Shown here piece by piece: positions 28,031 to 36,237 of a DNA stretch of 64,000 nucleotides. Under the pieces are notes generated by a model. It worked only from the letters and a program-made list of their open reading frames with translations. It had not been told where the DNA came from and searched no databases. The stretch covers positions 1,116,001-1,180,000 of the forward strand of contig OY763414.1 in assembly GCA_963667435.1 (NCBI GenBank), given 5' to 3'. The stretch is from Marispirochaeta sp963667435 (lineage in GTDB: Bacteria > Spirochaetota > Spirochaetia > JC444 > Marispirochaetaceae). Each line of letters opens with the position of its first letter. Position 1 is the first letter of the stretch. The translations under genes and the position numbers were made by a program.

Positions 28031-29231
28031 AAAATGTATGTTCCTTAACTTTTGAACCAGAATTACCAATCATTATTGTGTTCTTATCATATGCTAAATT
28101 TGCATTCTCTCTCTTTACCTTAAGTTGGAGACCATAATTTTTAATAACTGCCATCCCCAATGACTCTCCCATCATTTCTGCAATTTTTGTTCCAAATTCA
28201 TTGAGACCATTTTTTGTTGCTGATAACGAAGACAGTTGTTCAATAAGAACTTTATTCCAATTATAAAATGCAGTTTTTCTTTCAGGATAATCCTTCCATT
28301 TATCAGCAAAATTTTCTAAAGGATTAACTGGATTTTCAATCCAATATTCACCATCTTTTATTTTAATAAAACCAAGCATCTTTTGACTGATATTCATAAT
28401 TGCATCTAAGATATTTGTTTCGTTTTCATATGCATGGGCTGATAAAGTTGTAATTATTATCGATATTGGTTTTTCTTCTTTATCTCCAAACATAATATCT
28501 CGATGACGTTTAAGAATTTGTATGGCACTTTGTAAAGGTGTTTTTATTCTATTAGCTGGAACACTTTCCACTGAGGCATATATGCTTTGGAGTTCACTAC
28601 TTTCAGAAAAATGCTTATAAAACGTGATAGACATACGGGTTCTAAACCATTCAGTATAACCTTTTGGATTGCTAATTGGCCAGATTGGGGTTATATCTCT
28701 AAAAGTATCAGTTGTATTGTCAGTAATGGCTATAGTATCCTTTACATACTCAGAGGAAAGAGAGTTTTCTAATAATTTCTTTGAAAATCCCTCTTCAAAG
28801 GGAATCGCAGGTAATATATCCATATGAAATCTCGAGTTATCAGCATAATTCAATGTCCAGCAACGTTTGCCTTCCTTTATTGGTTTATTAAAATTATTCT
28901 TCTGTGCGTACAAACGGATTTCTTTTCCTACACACTCTTTCAAAAAAGCTTGAGAAATCTCTTCGTTTGATAAATTCAATACACAAACAGAATCAATATC
29001 AAATTCTCCATCATCAGATATGGGCTTTATAACTGTTCCCAACCTAAATGACCCTTGTACATATATTTCAGGAGAAAATAATTTTATTGATGAATCTTCT
29101 CTATCAAGCCATTCTCCTACAGATGTATACCGATTTTCTGCATCTTCATATTTAGAAGGAGTTATTTCTATTTCTTGGACAACAATTGATAATATTTCAT
29201 TTATCTGGCTTTTTACTTCATTTGACCCCAT
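28014..29231 (-). CDS. CD-NTase (CBASS cyclic-oligonucleotide synthase), second copy
   Basis: 405 residues, SMODS class. The polymerase-beta core has GSFRLGT (Gly60-Ser61) followed by EFDID (Asp78 and Asp80) and the third Asp in HMDILP (Asp138). On phage infection such enzymes make cyclic di- or trinucleotides that switch on an effector. The start overlaps the stop of the Cap5 gene by 14 bp, and the E2 gene overlaps its 3' end, so Cap5-synthase-E2 forms one translated unit. The gene is much richer in A+T than Cap5 and the other synthase, which suggests a separate origin. The nucleotide product cannot be told from sequence. Confidence 0.92.
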   Translation of the reverse strand: MGSNEVKSQINEILSIVVQEIEITPSKYEDAENRYTSVGEWLDREDSSIKLFSPEIYVQGSFRLGTVIKPISDDGEFDIDSVCVLNLSNEEISQAFLKECVGKEIRLYAQKNNFNKPIKEGKRCWTLNYADNSRFHMDILPAIPFEEGFSKKLLENSLSSEYVKDTIAITDNTTDTFRDITPIWPISNPKGYTEWFRTRMSITFYKHFSESSELQSIYASVESVPANRIKTPLQSAIQILKRHRDIMFGDKEEKPISIIITTLSAHAYENETNILDAIMNISQKMLGFIKIKDGEYWIENPVNPLENFADKWKDYPERKTAFYNWNKVLIEQLSSLSATKNGLNEFGTKIAEMMGESLGMAVIKNYGLQLKVKRENANLAYDKNTIMIGNSGSKVKEHTFYGKTI

Positions 29232-30399
29232 ATATTTCTCCTAATGTTATCGCTTTTATAAACTTCTTCTCTTTGTTGTTCTGATCATAAATAATCCACG
29301 GCATATCCGCCTGCGGCATCCTTGCTCTTCCCATCTCGATGGAACAGGAGACCGCCATTGCCGGGAAAACGGAAAGTGGAGTAGTAGACCCATGTACATC
29401 CTTAATAAGGACCATGAGTTTTCGGATGATGCTCCGCATCATGGAAAGCTGTGCACTGTTACGGATATTATCGTTGCCGATGTGTTCTTCCGGCACAGTC
29501 AACTCCCATACAGAAACCTGTTCGCCCATGACCGTCCTGATCCGTTCATGTTTGATGATGTCGCTCAAAGAGATTACCAGAACCGGAGCTCCATCGACTT
29601 TTTCAGGCTTCCTGATGATAAATTCGAACCCCTCGGGGAATTCCTGCCAATGCCAGCCTTTAGGCTCCCTGATTGGCTGATAGGTATCCACGGAAATCTT
29701 ATCCGTGAAAAGCGTCCCCAGTTGGATCAACAAAGGAATCGGGGCCAGAGAGAACAGCGAGAAATGCTTGGTCTGGTCACTTTCAATCAAAGGCAAAACT
29801 TTCTGATCAAGGACCCGGTTCAGATGAGCCGATTCCGATTCCCAGAACGCAGCCGTTTTGTCTTCATGGGAGCATGACATGGAAAGAGTAACAGGATATT
29901 CGGAAACGGGATAACGCTCTGGAAACATCGCTTCCATGGCATCTTCCTGCTGAAGCGGCGAACGTTGTTCACCAATGTTACTGCCGTAGAAAAACACATG
30001 TGATTTTCGATTGGCTTTTATCCCTGTAACTACATACACTTTGTGTTCATGCTCAGCTTTCCATTGGATAAGCCTTGATGCAGAATATTTCTTCCCTTCT
30101 TTATCCTGATCAATTTTTTGGTGGCAGTCATGGCACATGAGCATCAGATTGCCGACGTCATTAAGGCTCTGAGGATTCTTTTTAAACGGTCCCCGTCCCC
30201 GTGGACCATCTTCAGAAAAGGAATAGATGTGCGCCTTCTCTGAGATATTAACCCGCTCCTGAGTGACCGGAGACGTATAGAGTATCCGGTTGCACCCGTT
30301 GAACTGGCAACGTCCGGCAGCCCGAGCCCACAGCTCCCGTTCAACTTCCTTTTTTATGTAACGGGTGACTTCCTTGACGTTCTGTATGCTCTTGCTCAT
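29218..30399 (-). CDS. cap5: CBASS effector Cap5: HNH nuclease fused to SAVED sensor
   Basis: 393 residues. Residues 20-100 are an HNH nuclease with a zinc knuckle: Cys31, Cys36, His57 (EKAHI), Asn84, Cys89, Cys92 and His93 (CHDCHQ). Residues about 195-390 are a SAVED domain (FSLFSLAPIPLLIQLGTLFTDK and the VLVISLSDII, VWELTVPE strands), which binds the cyclic nucleotide and drives oligomerisation, after which the HNH part degrades DNA. Its ATG overlaps the stop of the first CD-NTase gene, and its own stop overlaps the second, so it could answer to either synthase; position before synthase-E2 fits a type II-short module. Confidence 0.9.
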   Translation of the reverse strand: MSKSIQNVKEVTRYIKKEVERELWARAAGRCQFNGCNRILYTSPVTQERVNISEKAHIYSFSEDGPRGRGPFKKNPQSLNDVGNLMLMCHDCHQKIDQDKEGKKYSASRLIQWKAEHEHKVYVVTGIKANRKSHVFFYGSNIGEQRSPLQQEDAMEAMFPERYPVSEYPVTLSMSCSHEDKTAAFWESESAHLNRVLDQKVLPLIESDQTKHFSLFSLAPIPLLIQLGTLFTDKISVDTYQPIREPKGWHWQEFPEGFEFIIRKPEKVDGAPVLVISLSDIIKHERIRTVMGEQVSVWELTVPEEHIGNDNIRNSAQLSMMRSIIRKLMVLIKDVHGSTTPLSVFPAMAVSCSIEMGRARMPQADMPWIIYDQNNKEKKFIKAITLGEIYGVK

Positions 30400-32009
30400 A
30401 CAATCCTCACCACAAATTCACCGCTGCGCGCCACACAGACGCCATTTTTCACAATGAAACATTCGACCCAGTGAAAACCGCGATACCTTGTTGGCTCGAT
30501 CCTTGTTTTTGTACCAAGTTCAAAGGAACAGTCGCCACTACTGTTGTAAAAATCCCCACGCAAGCAACTTGCTTGGGATGCCTCTTCTCCAGTGTTCACA
30601 ACTTGCCAGAACACCTGAAAAGGATGAGAGACATTTGTTTTTGCTTTAAAACAGATGCGTTTTTCTCTCTCCACAGGGTCGCCGCTATGTATCTCAAATT
30701 TGCTCGAGCCGTCAGAAAAAAGCCTCCATCCATTTTTGTTGTAGCTCGCTACAATTGAGACGGTGATTTCAGTCTTAAGCATCACTGTCCATTGCGATTC
30801 TGGCTTCTGCCGATGAGCAACGTTGAAAGACAACCCTCGAGGTTGAGCGACGGTTAAACCCTTGCTGTTGTTGGCCGGTGAGACCAATGACCGGGTATAG
30901 TGTTCTTCATCAAGCCGCTCGGCTATATTGAGAAAATCTTCCTTGGCCCATGCCACCCATTGAAAGAACGCCTTCGCTCGGGCATGAGGAACACCGTTCT
31001 CGTTTTCATGCCATTTGTCGGCAAAGTTCTCCCCATGATTGGTCGGGTTCGGGATATGCCATTTGCCGTCTGCCGTTCTTGTTATCAGCGTGTAGTCAGA
31101 CTCCGCCATTGCTTCATCAAAACGGAAGGTGGGCTGCATCTGATCGGCGTGACGGGACAAGGTGGCTATCAAATTCCTCAGCGTTTCATAAATGGTCGAT
31201 TCATTCCGGTAAATCTGCGCCGCCAGCACGGCTATGACCATAGAGATCGGTTTACATTTTTCGTTTTGCTGATTGCAGAAACGAAGGTCTCTATGCCTTT
31301 TCAACAGCTGAATAGCCCGCTGCAGCGGCGTCTTCACATGAATATCCGGCACCGCATCCCGGTTAGTGAACAGTCCGTCCTGCCGGTAATTCTCAAAGAG
31401 GACCTGTTTCTGGGTCTGCTTTACACCCTCAAAAGCTGCCTTGTTTTTATCGTAAAACCACTCAGCAAAATCTTTAGGATTGCTGGGCGACCAGTCATAT
31501 GAGCCGGAGTCACCGCATCTGTCCGTCACGGCAATGGCACTGCGATACCAGTAATACTCCCTGAAGGAGCTCCAGCTTTCCTGAACCGATGGAAGAATGT
31601 CCATGTGAAAGCCAACGCCGTCCTGCTCAGCGTAATTCAGGGTCCAGCAACGCTTGCCCTCATCATCGAGCATCTTCACATAGGAGCCATGCGCCTTCAG
31701 GTGGTCTCCGACCTGATGCTTTACTGTTTTCGGAGTGGTGGTTTCTTTTTCATGTTCCAAACGGCAGACAATATCGATGTCATAATCGGCGTCTTTGCTG
31801 TCTTTATATGGCCGTATCTCTGTCCCGAGTTTGAAGGAGCCCTGTAGGTAAATTTCGGGTTCAGCAGTTGCGCCATCGTATTCACCATCCAACAGATAGG
31901 ACTTCATGGATTCGAAGCGCTCCATGGCCTGTTTGTATTTCGATGGGGATATGTCCAGTTGCTCAGCCGCTTTTCGGAGAGCCTCTTCCCGTGTGACGAT
32001 CCTATTCAC
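30396..32009 (-). CDS. CD-NTase with C-terminal sensor domain (AGS-C), first copy
   Basis: 537 residues from a GTG at 32009, chosen because GGAGGG lies 7 bp before it and the GTG overlaps the end of the patatin gene; a longer ATG-started frame would run deeper into that gene. Catalytic core: GSFKLGTE (Gly57-Ser58), DYDID (Asp77, Asp79) and HMDILPS. After the helical lobe there is an extra beta-rich C-terminal domain (about 400-537) resembling the AGS-C sensor linked to some SMODS synthases. Pairs with the CapV patatin just upstream as a two-gene CBASS. It shares the GKRCWTLNYA block with the second synthase, so the two are related but not recent duplicates. Confidence 0.9.
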   Translation of the reverse strand: MNRIVTREEALRKAAEQLDISPSKYKQAMERFESMKSYLLDGEYDGATAEPEIYLQGSFKLGTEIRPYKDSKDADYDIDIVCRLEHEKETTTPKTVKHQVGDHLKAHGSYVKMLDDEGKRCWTLNYAEQDGVGFHMDILPSVQESWSSFREYYWYRSAIAVTDRCGDSGSYDWSPSNPKDFAEWFYDKNKAAFEGVKQTQKQVLFENYRQDGLFTNRDAVPDIHVKTPLQRAIQLLKRHRDLRFCNQQNEKCKPISMVIAVLAAQIYRNESTIYETLRNLIATLSRHADQMQPTFRFDEAMAESDYTLITRTADGKWHIPNPTNHGENFADKWHENENGVPHARAKAFFQWVAWAKEDFLNIAERLDEEHYTRSLVSPANNSKGLTVAQPRGLSFNVAHRQKPESQWTVMLKTEITVSIVASYNKNGWRLFSDGSSKFEIHSGDPVEREKRICFKAKTNVSHPFQVFWQVVNTGEEASQASCLRGDFYNSSGDCSFELGTKTRIEPTRYRGFHWVECFIVKNGVCVARSGEFVVRIV

Positions 32010-32940
32010 CCGCAATCCCTCCATTTTGTATGAATGCCCTGATCGATTCCGATTCATGGGTAAACTTGTGATCCGCTTTGGAGATGAGGTCGTCCAGTAT
32101 GGACACGTCATCCATCGGCAACGGTAGGTCGGATTCAAAATCAACCCGCTTAATCTGCCCGGGACGGAGCATGAGATTCAGATAATTCAGAGCACTTTGA
32201 CTCTGTAGGGACAGAATGAAACTGATGAATTCCTTGTGTTTCCAACCGTAGATCAGACCCCATTTACGCGAGGCGTCTGTACCGTACATGGTTTTGGAAT
32301 GGCCGGTGCCTATTGACAGGATTTGTATATCGTCTTGAGCAACCCCAAGCCGTTTCTGGGCATCAATCACCGCAGCCAGCGCAGGGTTGTTGGCCCAGAG
32401 TCCGCCATCTGCGAGAAGATACTCATCCAATCGATGAGGATCGAAATAGGTTGGTGCCGAACAGGACGCCAATACCGCATCTTTGACGAGTACTTTGCTA
32501 TCACGGGTAAATTCCTTGGAGTAGCCGGACTTCAGAACATGAACACAACCATTGCCGATATCGGTGGAGGGAAGCAGCAGCGGTTTTTCTATGTCACCCA
32601 GACGTTTGTCCTGAAATACTTCTGTGAGCACATTTTCCAGATATTGGGCATCGTAGACACTATCGAACATGGGTTGAACGCTTTTCCCGGGCAGGAGAAA
32701 CCGTTTCTTACGGAAGATCCCAGCGCCATGCTCTTTGTACATCGCCACGATGTCAGCCGCAGGCACACCCGTAGCCACTCCGGCAGCGATGATGGAACCG
32801 GTGCTTGTTCCGGCAATCATGTCGAAGGTGTCGAAGAGATTTATTTGAAGGCGTTCTTCGACACAGCGAAGAACATGGGCGGGATATATTCCTCGAATCC
32901 CACCGCCATCAATGCTCAATATTCTGAAAGACTTACCCAT
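32002..32940 (-). CDS. capV: CBASS effector CapV: patatin-like phospholipase
   Basis: 312 residues from the ATG at 32940 (AGGAG 5 bp before it). The patatin catalytic site is complete: oxyanion hole DGGGIRG (11-17), nucleophile Ser46 in GTSTG, and Asp in ADGGLWANNP. CapV is activated by a cyclic dinucleotide and breaks down the inner membrane of the infected cell. The gene overlaps the following CD-NTase gene by 8 bp. Its other neighbour is a small DUF2188 protein. Confidence 0.92.
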   Translation of the reverse strand: MGKSFRILSIDGGGIRGIYPAHVLRCVEERLQINLFDTFDMIAGTSTGSIIAAGVATGVPAADIVAMYKEHGAGIFRKKRFLLPGKSVQPMFDSVYDAQYLENVLTEVFQDKRLGDIEKPLLLPSTDIGNGCVHVLKSGYSKEFTRDSKVLVKDAVLASCSAPTYFDPHRLDEYLLADGGLWANNPALAAVIDAQKRLGVAQDDIQILSIGTGHSKTMYGTDASRKWGLIYGWKHKEFISFILSLQSQSALNYLNLMLRPGQIKRVDFESDLPLPMDDVSILDDLISKADHKFTHESESIRAFIQNGGIAGE

Positions 32941-32949
32941 GCACACTCC

Positions 32950-33183
32950 TTATTTTTTATCCTTAGGAGGGCACGGGTCGTTTCCGTAGCTGTTGCCAGC
33001 ACGGATCTTTCCGTCCACACCATGAATTTTGGTGTCCGACTTCTGGTTTCTGGCGATGTTCTCCGCCTTATCAATGGCCTGCGCCTGTGTGCGGGTCACT
33101 TTGGTCGCCTTGCTGTTACCTGCGCCTTTGACCGCCCAGCCATCAGGATGTTTTACAACGTGCTGGTTTTTTCCTTTAGCCAT
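32950..33183 (-). CDS. DUF2188 small basic protein
   Basis: 77 residues, lysine-rich: HVVKHPDGWAVKGAGNSKATKVTRTQAQAIDKAENIARNQ is the DUF2188 pattern. Function unknown; DUF2188 genes occur often in defence islands and near restriction genes. It starts 2 bp after the stop of hsdS and ends 9 bp before capV, so it links the restriction and CBASS parts in one transcript. Confidence 0.75.
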   Translation of the reverse strand: MAKGKNQHVVKHPDGWAVKGAGNSKATKVTRTQAQAIDKAENIARNQKSDTKIHGVDGKIRAGNSYGNDPCPPKDKK

Positions 33184-33185
33184 GA

Positions 33186-34466
33186 TTACGCCTCCATGTA
33201 TTGGTTAACGATTTCTGGTTTTACCCGCCATTCGCCGGTGAGCATCTTCTGCATCAGGCCGCGTTTCTGGGTTTTGTATTTATCTGCGAGCTGTTTCAAC
33301 AGGTCGATTTCCTGTTGTGATACAGTTAGGACTTCGGCAATGGCTTTTTGCTCTTTTGGGGATGGGCAGGGAACCATTATCTTGAAGAAGTCCTTTTTGT
33401 TCAGATTGAGAAGCCCATCCGATCGGGCACCGCTTGTGATGTATCGCTTCAGTTCACGGGCGTGATAATCGGCAATGAAGTAGTGTTCGAAAAACTCAGG
33501 AACGACATTCTTTGCTATAGGCTTAAAGCTGATAAATACGTTGGGAACGCAAATTTCCCCGTCTTTTAACAAATAAACACAACCCTGTTGGTAACGCTTT
33601 GAATTTCCCTTGTTATAGGAAAACTCACCAGCTTTAAGGTGTGTGTAATTCTTGTGCTGAGAACCGGAGATATCTTTGCCCCATTTTTCGCGTTGAGACA
33701 CAAAACCAATCCCAGCGGAAATGCTGTAGGGCGTTAGTTCTTTTTCGCCAACCTTGCGTGTTACTTCGGAAAAGAGCTCACCCAAGTGAACCATTGGCCA
33801 GCCATTTGTATCAATGGCCTCTTTTCCCATTATTCTTTGAATCTGGCCCTTTAAGTTGGCTTCCTTCGCCTGAATCAGCTGCTCGGATTTCTCGATGGCC
33901 TCATCCCAGGTGGACAGCAGATCAGCAATGGCTTGTTGTTCGGGAAGTGATGGATAAATTACAGGGAACATTTTTAACTGCGTCGAATTTATACTAGCAA
34001 GATTTGTACTCTGCTTAGAACATGATTGAAAATATTTCTTCCCATAAGGACTGGAGGTTAAATTAGATAAATAATGAGGCAGTAATTTTGAAGGATTTAC
34101 TCTGGCGACGAAAACATGATTTTGATGAACACAATTATCGATTTCATCATTCCAAACAGCCCCTCTGCCCAACTTATCAAAATCACCCCCTTCAGTTAGT
34201 AAAACATCCCCTTTGCATAATTTATACCTATTCACTTTTGAAGCCGGTATTTCAATAGTTTTTACTTCTGATAGATTAAGATGTCCATCTTGGACATTTG
34301 CTACTCGTAAATATGGCAATTTAACTGTATCAGAAACAGTTTTCTGATTCTTAGCAATGCCAGTCTGAATTTCTGCCACATCTCCTAACTTCACCACTTC
34401 CCAATCAACCGGTATCATCCCCGCTTCAGTCTTTTTCATCTTCTGTGACGCACGCAACGATTTCAT
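33186..34466 (-). CDS. hsdS: Type I restriction enzyme specificity subunit HsdS
   Basis: 426 residues with the two target-recognition domains and two helical spacers expected of full-length HsdS: first TRD about 15-165 ending SLPEQQAIADLLSTWDEAIEKSEQLI, second about 215-380 ending SPKEQKAIAEVLTVSQQEIDLLKQLADKYKTQKRGLMQKML. It sets the bipartite DNA target of HsdM and HsdR. Here it is separated from hsdM by the nucleotidyltransferase/winged-helix pair. Confidence 0.93.
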   Translation of the reverse strand: MKSLRASQKMKKTEAGMIPVDWEVVKLGDVAEIQTGIAKNQKTVSDTVKLPYLRVANVQDGHLNLSEVKTIEIPASKVNRYKLCKGDVLLTEGGDFDKLGRGAVWNDEIDNCVHQNHVFVARVNPSKLLPHYLSNLTSSPYGKKYFQSCSKQSTNLASINSTQLKMFPVIYPSLPEQQAIADLLSTWDEAIEKSEQLIQAKEANLKGQIQRIMGKEAIDTNGWPMVHLGELFSEVTRKVGEKELTPYSISAGIGFVSQREKWGKDISGSQHKNYTHLKAGEFSYNKGNSKRYQQGCVYLLKDGEICVPNVFISFKPIAKNVVPEFFEHYFIADYHARELKRYITSGARSDGLLNLNKKDFFKIMVPCPSPKEQKAIAEVLTVSQQEIDLLKQLADKYKTQKRGLMQKMLTGEWRVKPEIVNQYMEA

Positions 34467-34469
34467 AAA

Positions 34470-35489
34470 TTACCCCAGGATTCCTTTTATGGTATTCAAC
34501 CAGCGTTCCAGATACTCTTCTCCCCAGACACCGGACAGCTGACCCAGCTCCATCGCGAAACCGGCTTTGTCAAACCTTTGTATCAGCTCTTCTTCCATAA
34601 GCAGCTTTACCTCTGCCGCCTGCTCAAGGCCGCTTAATTTCGTAAAGTTCTCTTCATTGATTTTGAACCAGATTATTTCAAAACATCGGAGTAAAGCCGG
34701 CCAGCAGATCCATTGTATATTCTCTTCTTTAGAGTCTAAAAGCATCTTAAACCAGGGCTCAGGATCAATATAATAAACCCGACCTCTCTTAGCCTCCGGA
34801 AAATGAACTACAGAAGAGCGGCCCAATTCAAAAAGAACATCCTGTACCGACTTCCACGAGTAATAATTCTGTGTGGCGATTTCCTGTATGGTCCCTTTTT
34901 GGTTCAACAATAAATAGAGAAGGATCTCACTCCTGGAATTCACTCCCATCAAACCTCTAAGCTGAAGTAAAAGACAGGCCTTTTTTTTCAGAGGAAAGGC
35001 CTTGGACATCTCTCTGTTCTCAACGGGGTTCCGGATAAAGCCATATTCAAGAAAATTCGGATCTTTTTCAGGACCGACAGGCATAGGCTTACCGGATTTC
35101 AGAAAAAAGAGAGATTTATTCTCTCCATAAGGGGATTCTTTCTCCGCTAACCTGCGCCATTTTAAATCTGATCTTCTGTTATTAATTTCACCTGAAATAG
35201 CATGAATAACGGAAGCAGATTGAAAATCTTCTTTCTTCATAACCACTTTCAGACGCTGAACATTGATAAATCTTTCATTCACTGACAACCAATCAAGAAT
35301 TTCATCAAAAAGACGCTGATCATATCGTGCCATGGAAGCGGAGAAAAGCAGCAAGGCCTCCGGATCGATAACCCAGTTATCTCCGCTTTCTCCATATCCG
35401 GCTACACCCAGCGCTGACCATTGCCGCCAGAGAAATTGAAGGTACAGATTCAGTAATTCATTTCTAAATTCTTGAAGCAGCATCAGCAT
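34470..35489 (-). CDS. Winged-helix protein paired with a nucleotidyltransferase
   Basis: 339 residues, not firmly recognised. The middle (about 185-245: GVNSRSEILLYLLLNQKGTIQEIATQNYYSWKSVQDVLFELGRSSVVHF) reads as an ArsR/MarR-like winged helix; the flanks are helical with many Trp. It overlaps the preceding nucleotidyltransferase gene by 26 bp and ends 3 bp before hsdS. A nucleotidyltransferase plus winged-helix partner resembles the AbiE-type (AbiEii/AbiEi) and related MNT toxin-antitoxin pairs, so a protective toxin-antitoxin role is possible. The start could also be two codons inward. Confidence 0.5.
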   Translation of the reverse strand: MLMLLQEFRNELLNLYLQFLWRQWSALGVAGYGESGDNWVIDPEALLLFSASMARYDQRLFDEILDWLSVNERFINVQRLKVVMKKEDFQSASVIHAISGEINNRRSDLKWRRLAEKESPYGENKSLFFLKSGKPMPVGPEKDPNFLEYGFIRNPVENREMSKAFPLKKKACLLLQLRGLMGVNSRSEILLYLLLNQKGTIQEIATQNYYSWKSVQDVLFELGRSSVVHFPEAKRGRVYYIDPEPWFKMLLDSKEENIQWICWPALLRCFEIIWFKINEENFTKLSGLEQAAEVKLLMEEELIQRFDKAGFAMELGQLSGVWGEEYLERWLNTIKGILG

Positions 35490-36048
35490 ATCCTAATTGT
35501 TCCAGTAAACTTTTCAGAAGCATGGAATATCCTTCCGAAACATCATGAGTCTGCGACCATTGTGCAGCTTCAATAATTTCATCCTCTGTAGGTTCAAGCT
35601 GAAGCAGATCATCAATATGATAACCGCCTCTGTCCACGGATGCGTATAATTTGAAATGAATCTGATCCCGTCTTGAAATAAAATGAACCTTCAGATGAGA
35701 CCCGAATGTTTCTTCAATCAGTCTTTCTTCAAAACCTTCAGGTAATCCCATACGGAAAAGGTCCGACGGCCCGGTATTGATCCAGTCTTCCGGCAAATTA
35801 AGTGTTTTTGCGACGACAGTGGCGGCATCTATCAGATAAGATGGCATCGGGTCAGGATCATATAACCCTTCACTGTTTTTCAATGCAACTATATCAACAT
35901 CTTTTGTAGTCCTGCTCACAAGCCTTGTAGTAATCAAGGCAGAACCCCCACAAACTACAATCTCTATAGGATCATCACCTGAAATGCTGATTCTATGGCT
36001 TAAAAGAGACAACGCTTCATTAAGTTTACTCTGATCAAATTGCTTCAT
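35464..36048 (-). CDS. DUF6036-like nucleotidyltransferase
   Basis: 194 residues. The core is CGGSALITTRLVSRTTKDVDIVAL: a GGS motif and a D-x-D (KDVDIV), as in AbiEii/DUF6036 nucleotidyltransferase folds. The rest is helical. It is followed in overlap by a winged-helix protein, and an AT-rich stretch with TATAAT-like boxes lies directly upstream (36049-36130), so the pair may be transcribed on its own inside the island. Likely one half of a toxin-antitoxin-like module; which half is toxic cannot be told. Confidence 0.65.
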   Translation of the reverse strand: MKQFDQSKLNEALSLLSHRISISGDDPIEIVVCGGSALITTRLVSRTTKDVDIVALKNSEGLYDPDPMPSYLIDAATVVAKTLNLPEDWINTGPSDLFRMGLPEGFEERLIEETFGSHLKVHFISRRDQIHFKLYASVDRGGYHIDDLLQLEPTEDEIIEAAQWSQTHDVSEGYSMLLKSLLEQLGYADAASRI

Positions 36049-36237
36049 TATTAAGTTATATCCCTATATAATATTAGTATATCTTATTATTTATAATTAT
36101 TCATCCATTCATAGATTATTCTTAATGCAACAACATCCGGTGAATAGCCGTCTGGAACAATATGGCCTGAATTCTAAACCCGTCGAATTCGGTGGTAGTA
36201 AAATCAAAGGAATATACTGAAATCGTTTTTGACTTTA
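36049..36237 (-). promoter_or_regulatory. AT-rich spacer with probable promoter for the nucleotidyltransferase pair
   Basis: 189 bp between hsdM and the nucleotidyltransferase. The 36060-36110 part is almost entirely A+T and holds TATTATA- and TATAAT-like boxes on the minus strand. This is the only sizeable gap among the minus-strand genes between the half hsdS and hsdR, so a second promoter here is likely. No hairpin stands out. Confidence 0.4.

Noticed and set aside
32010..32144. Longer start for the first CD-NTase
   Set aside because: It would run 143 bp into the patatin gene, and GGAGGG is correctly spaced for the GTG at 32009.
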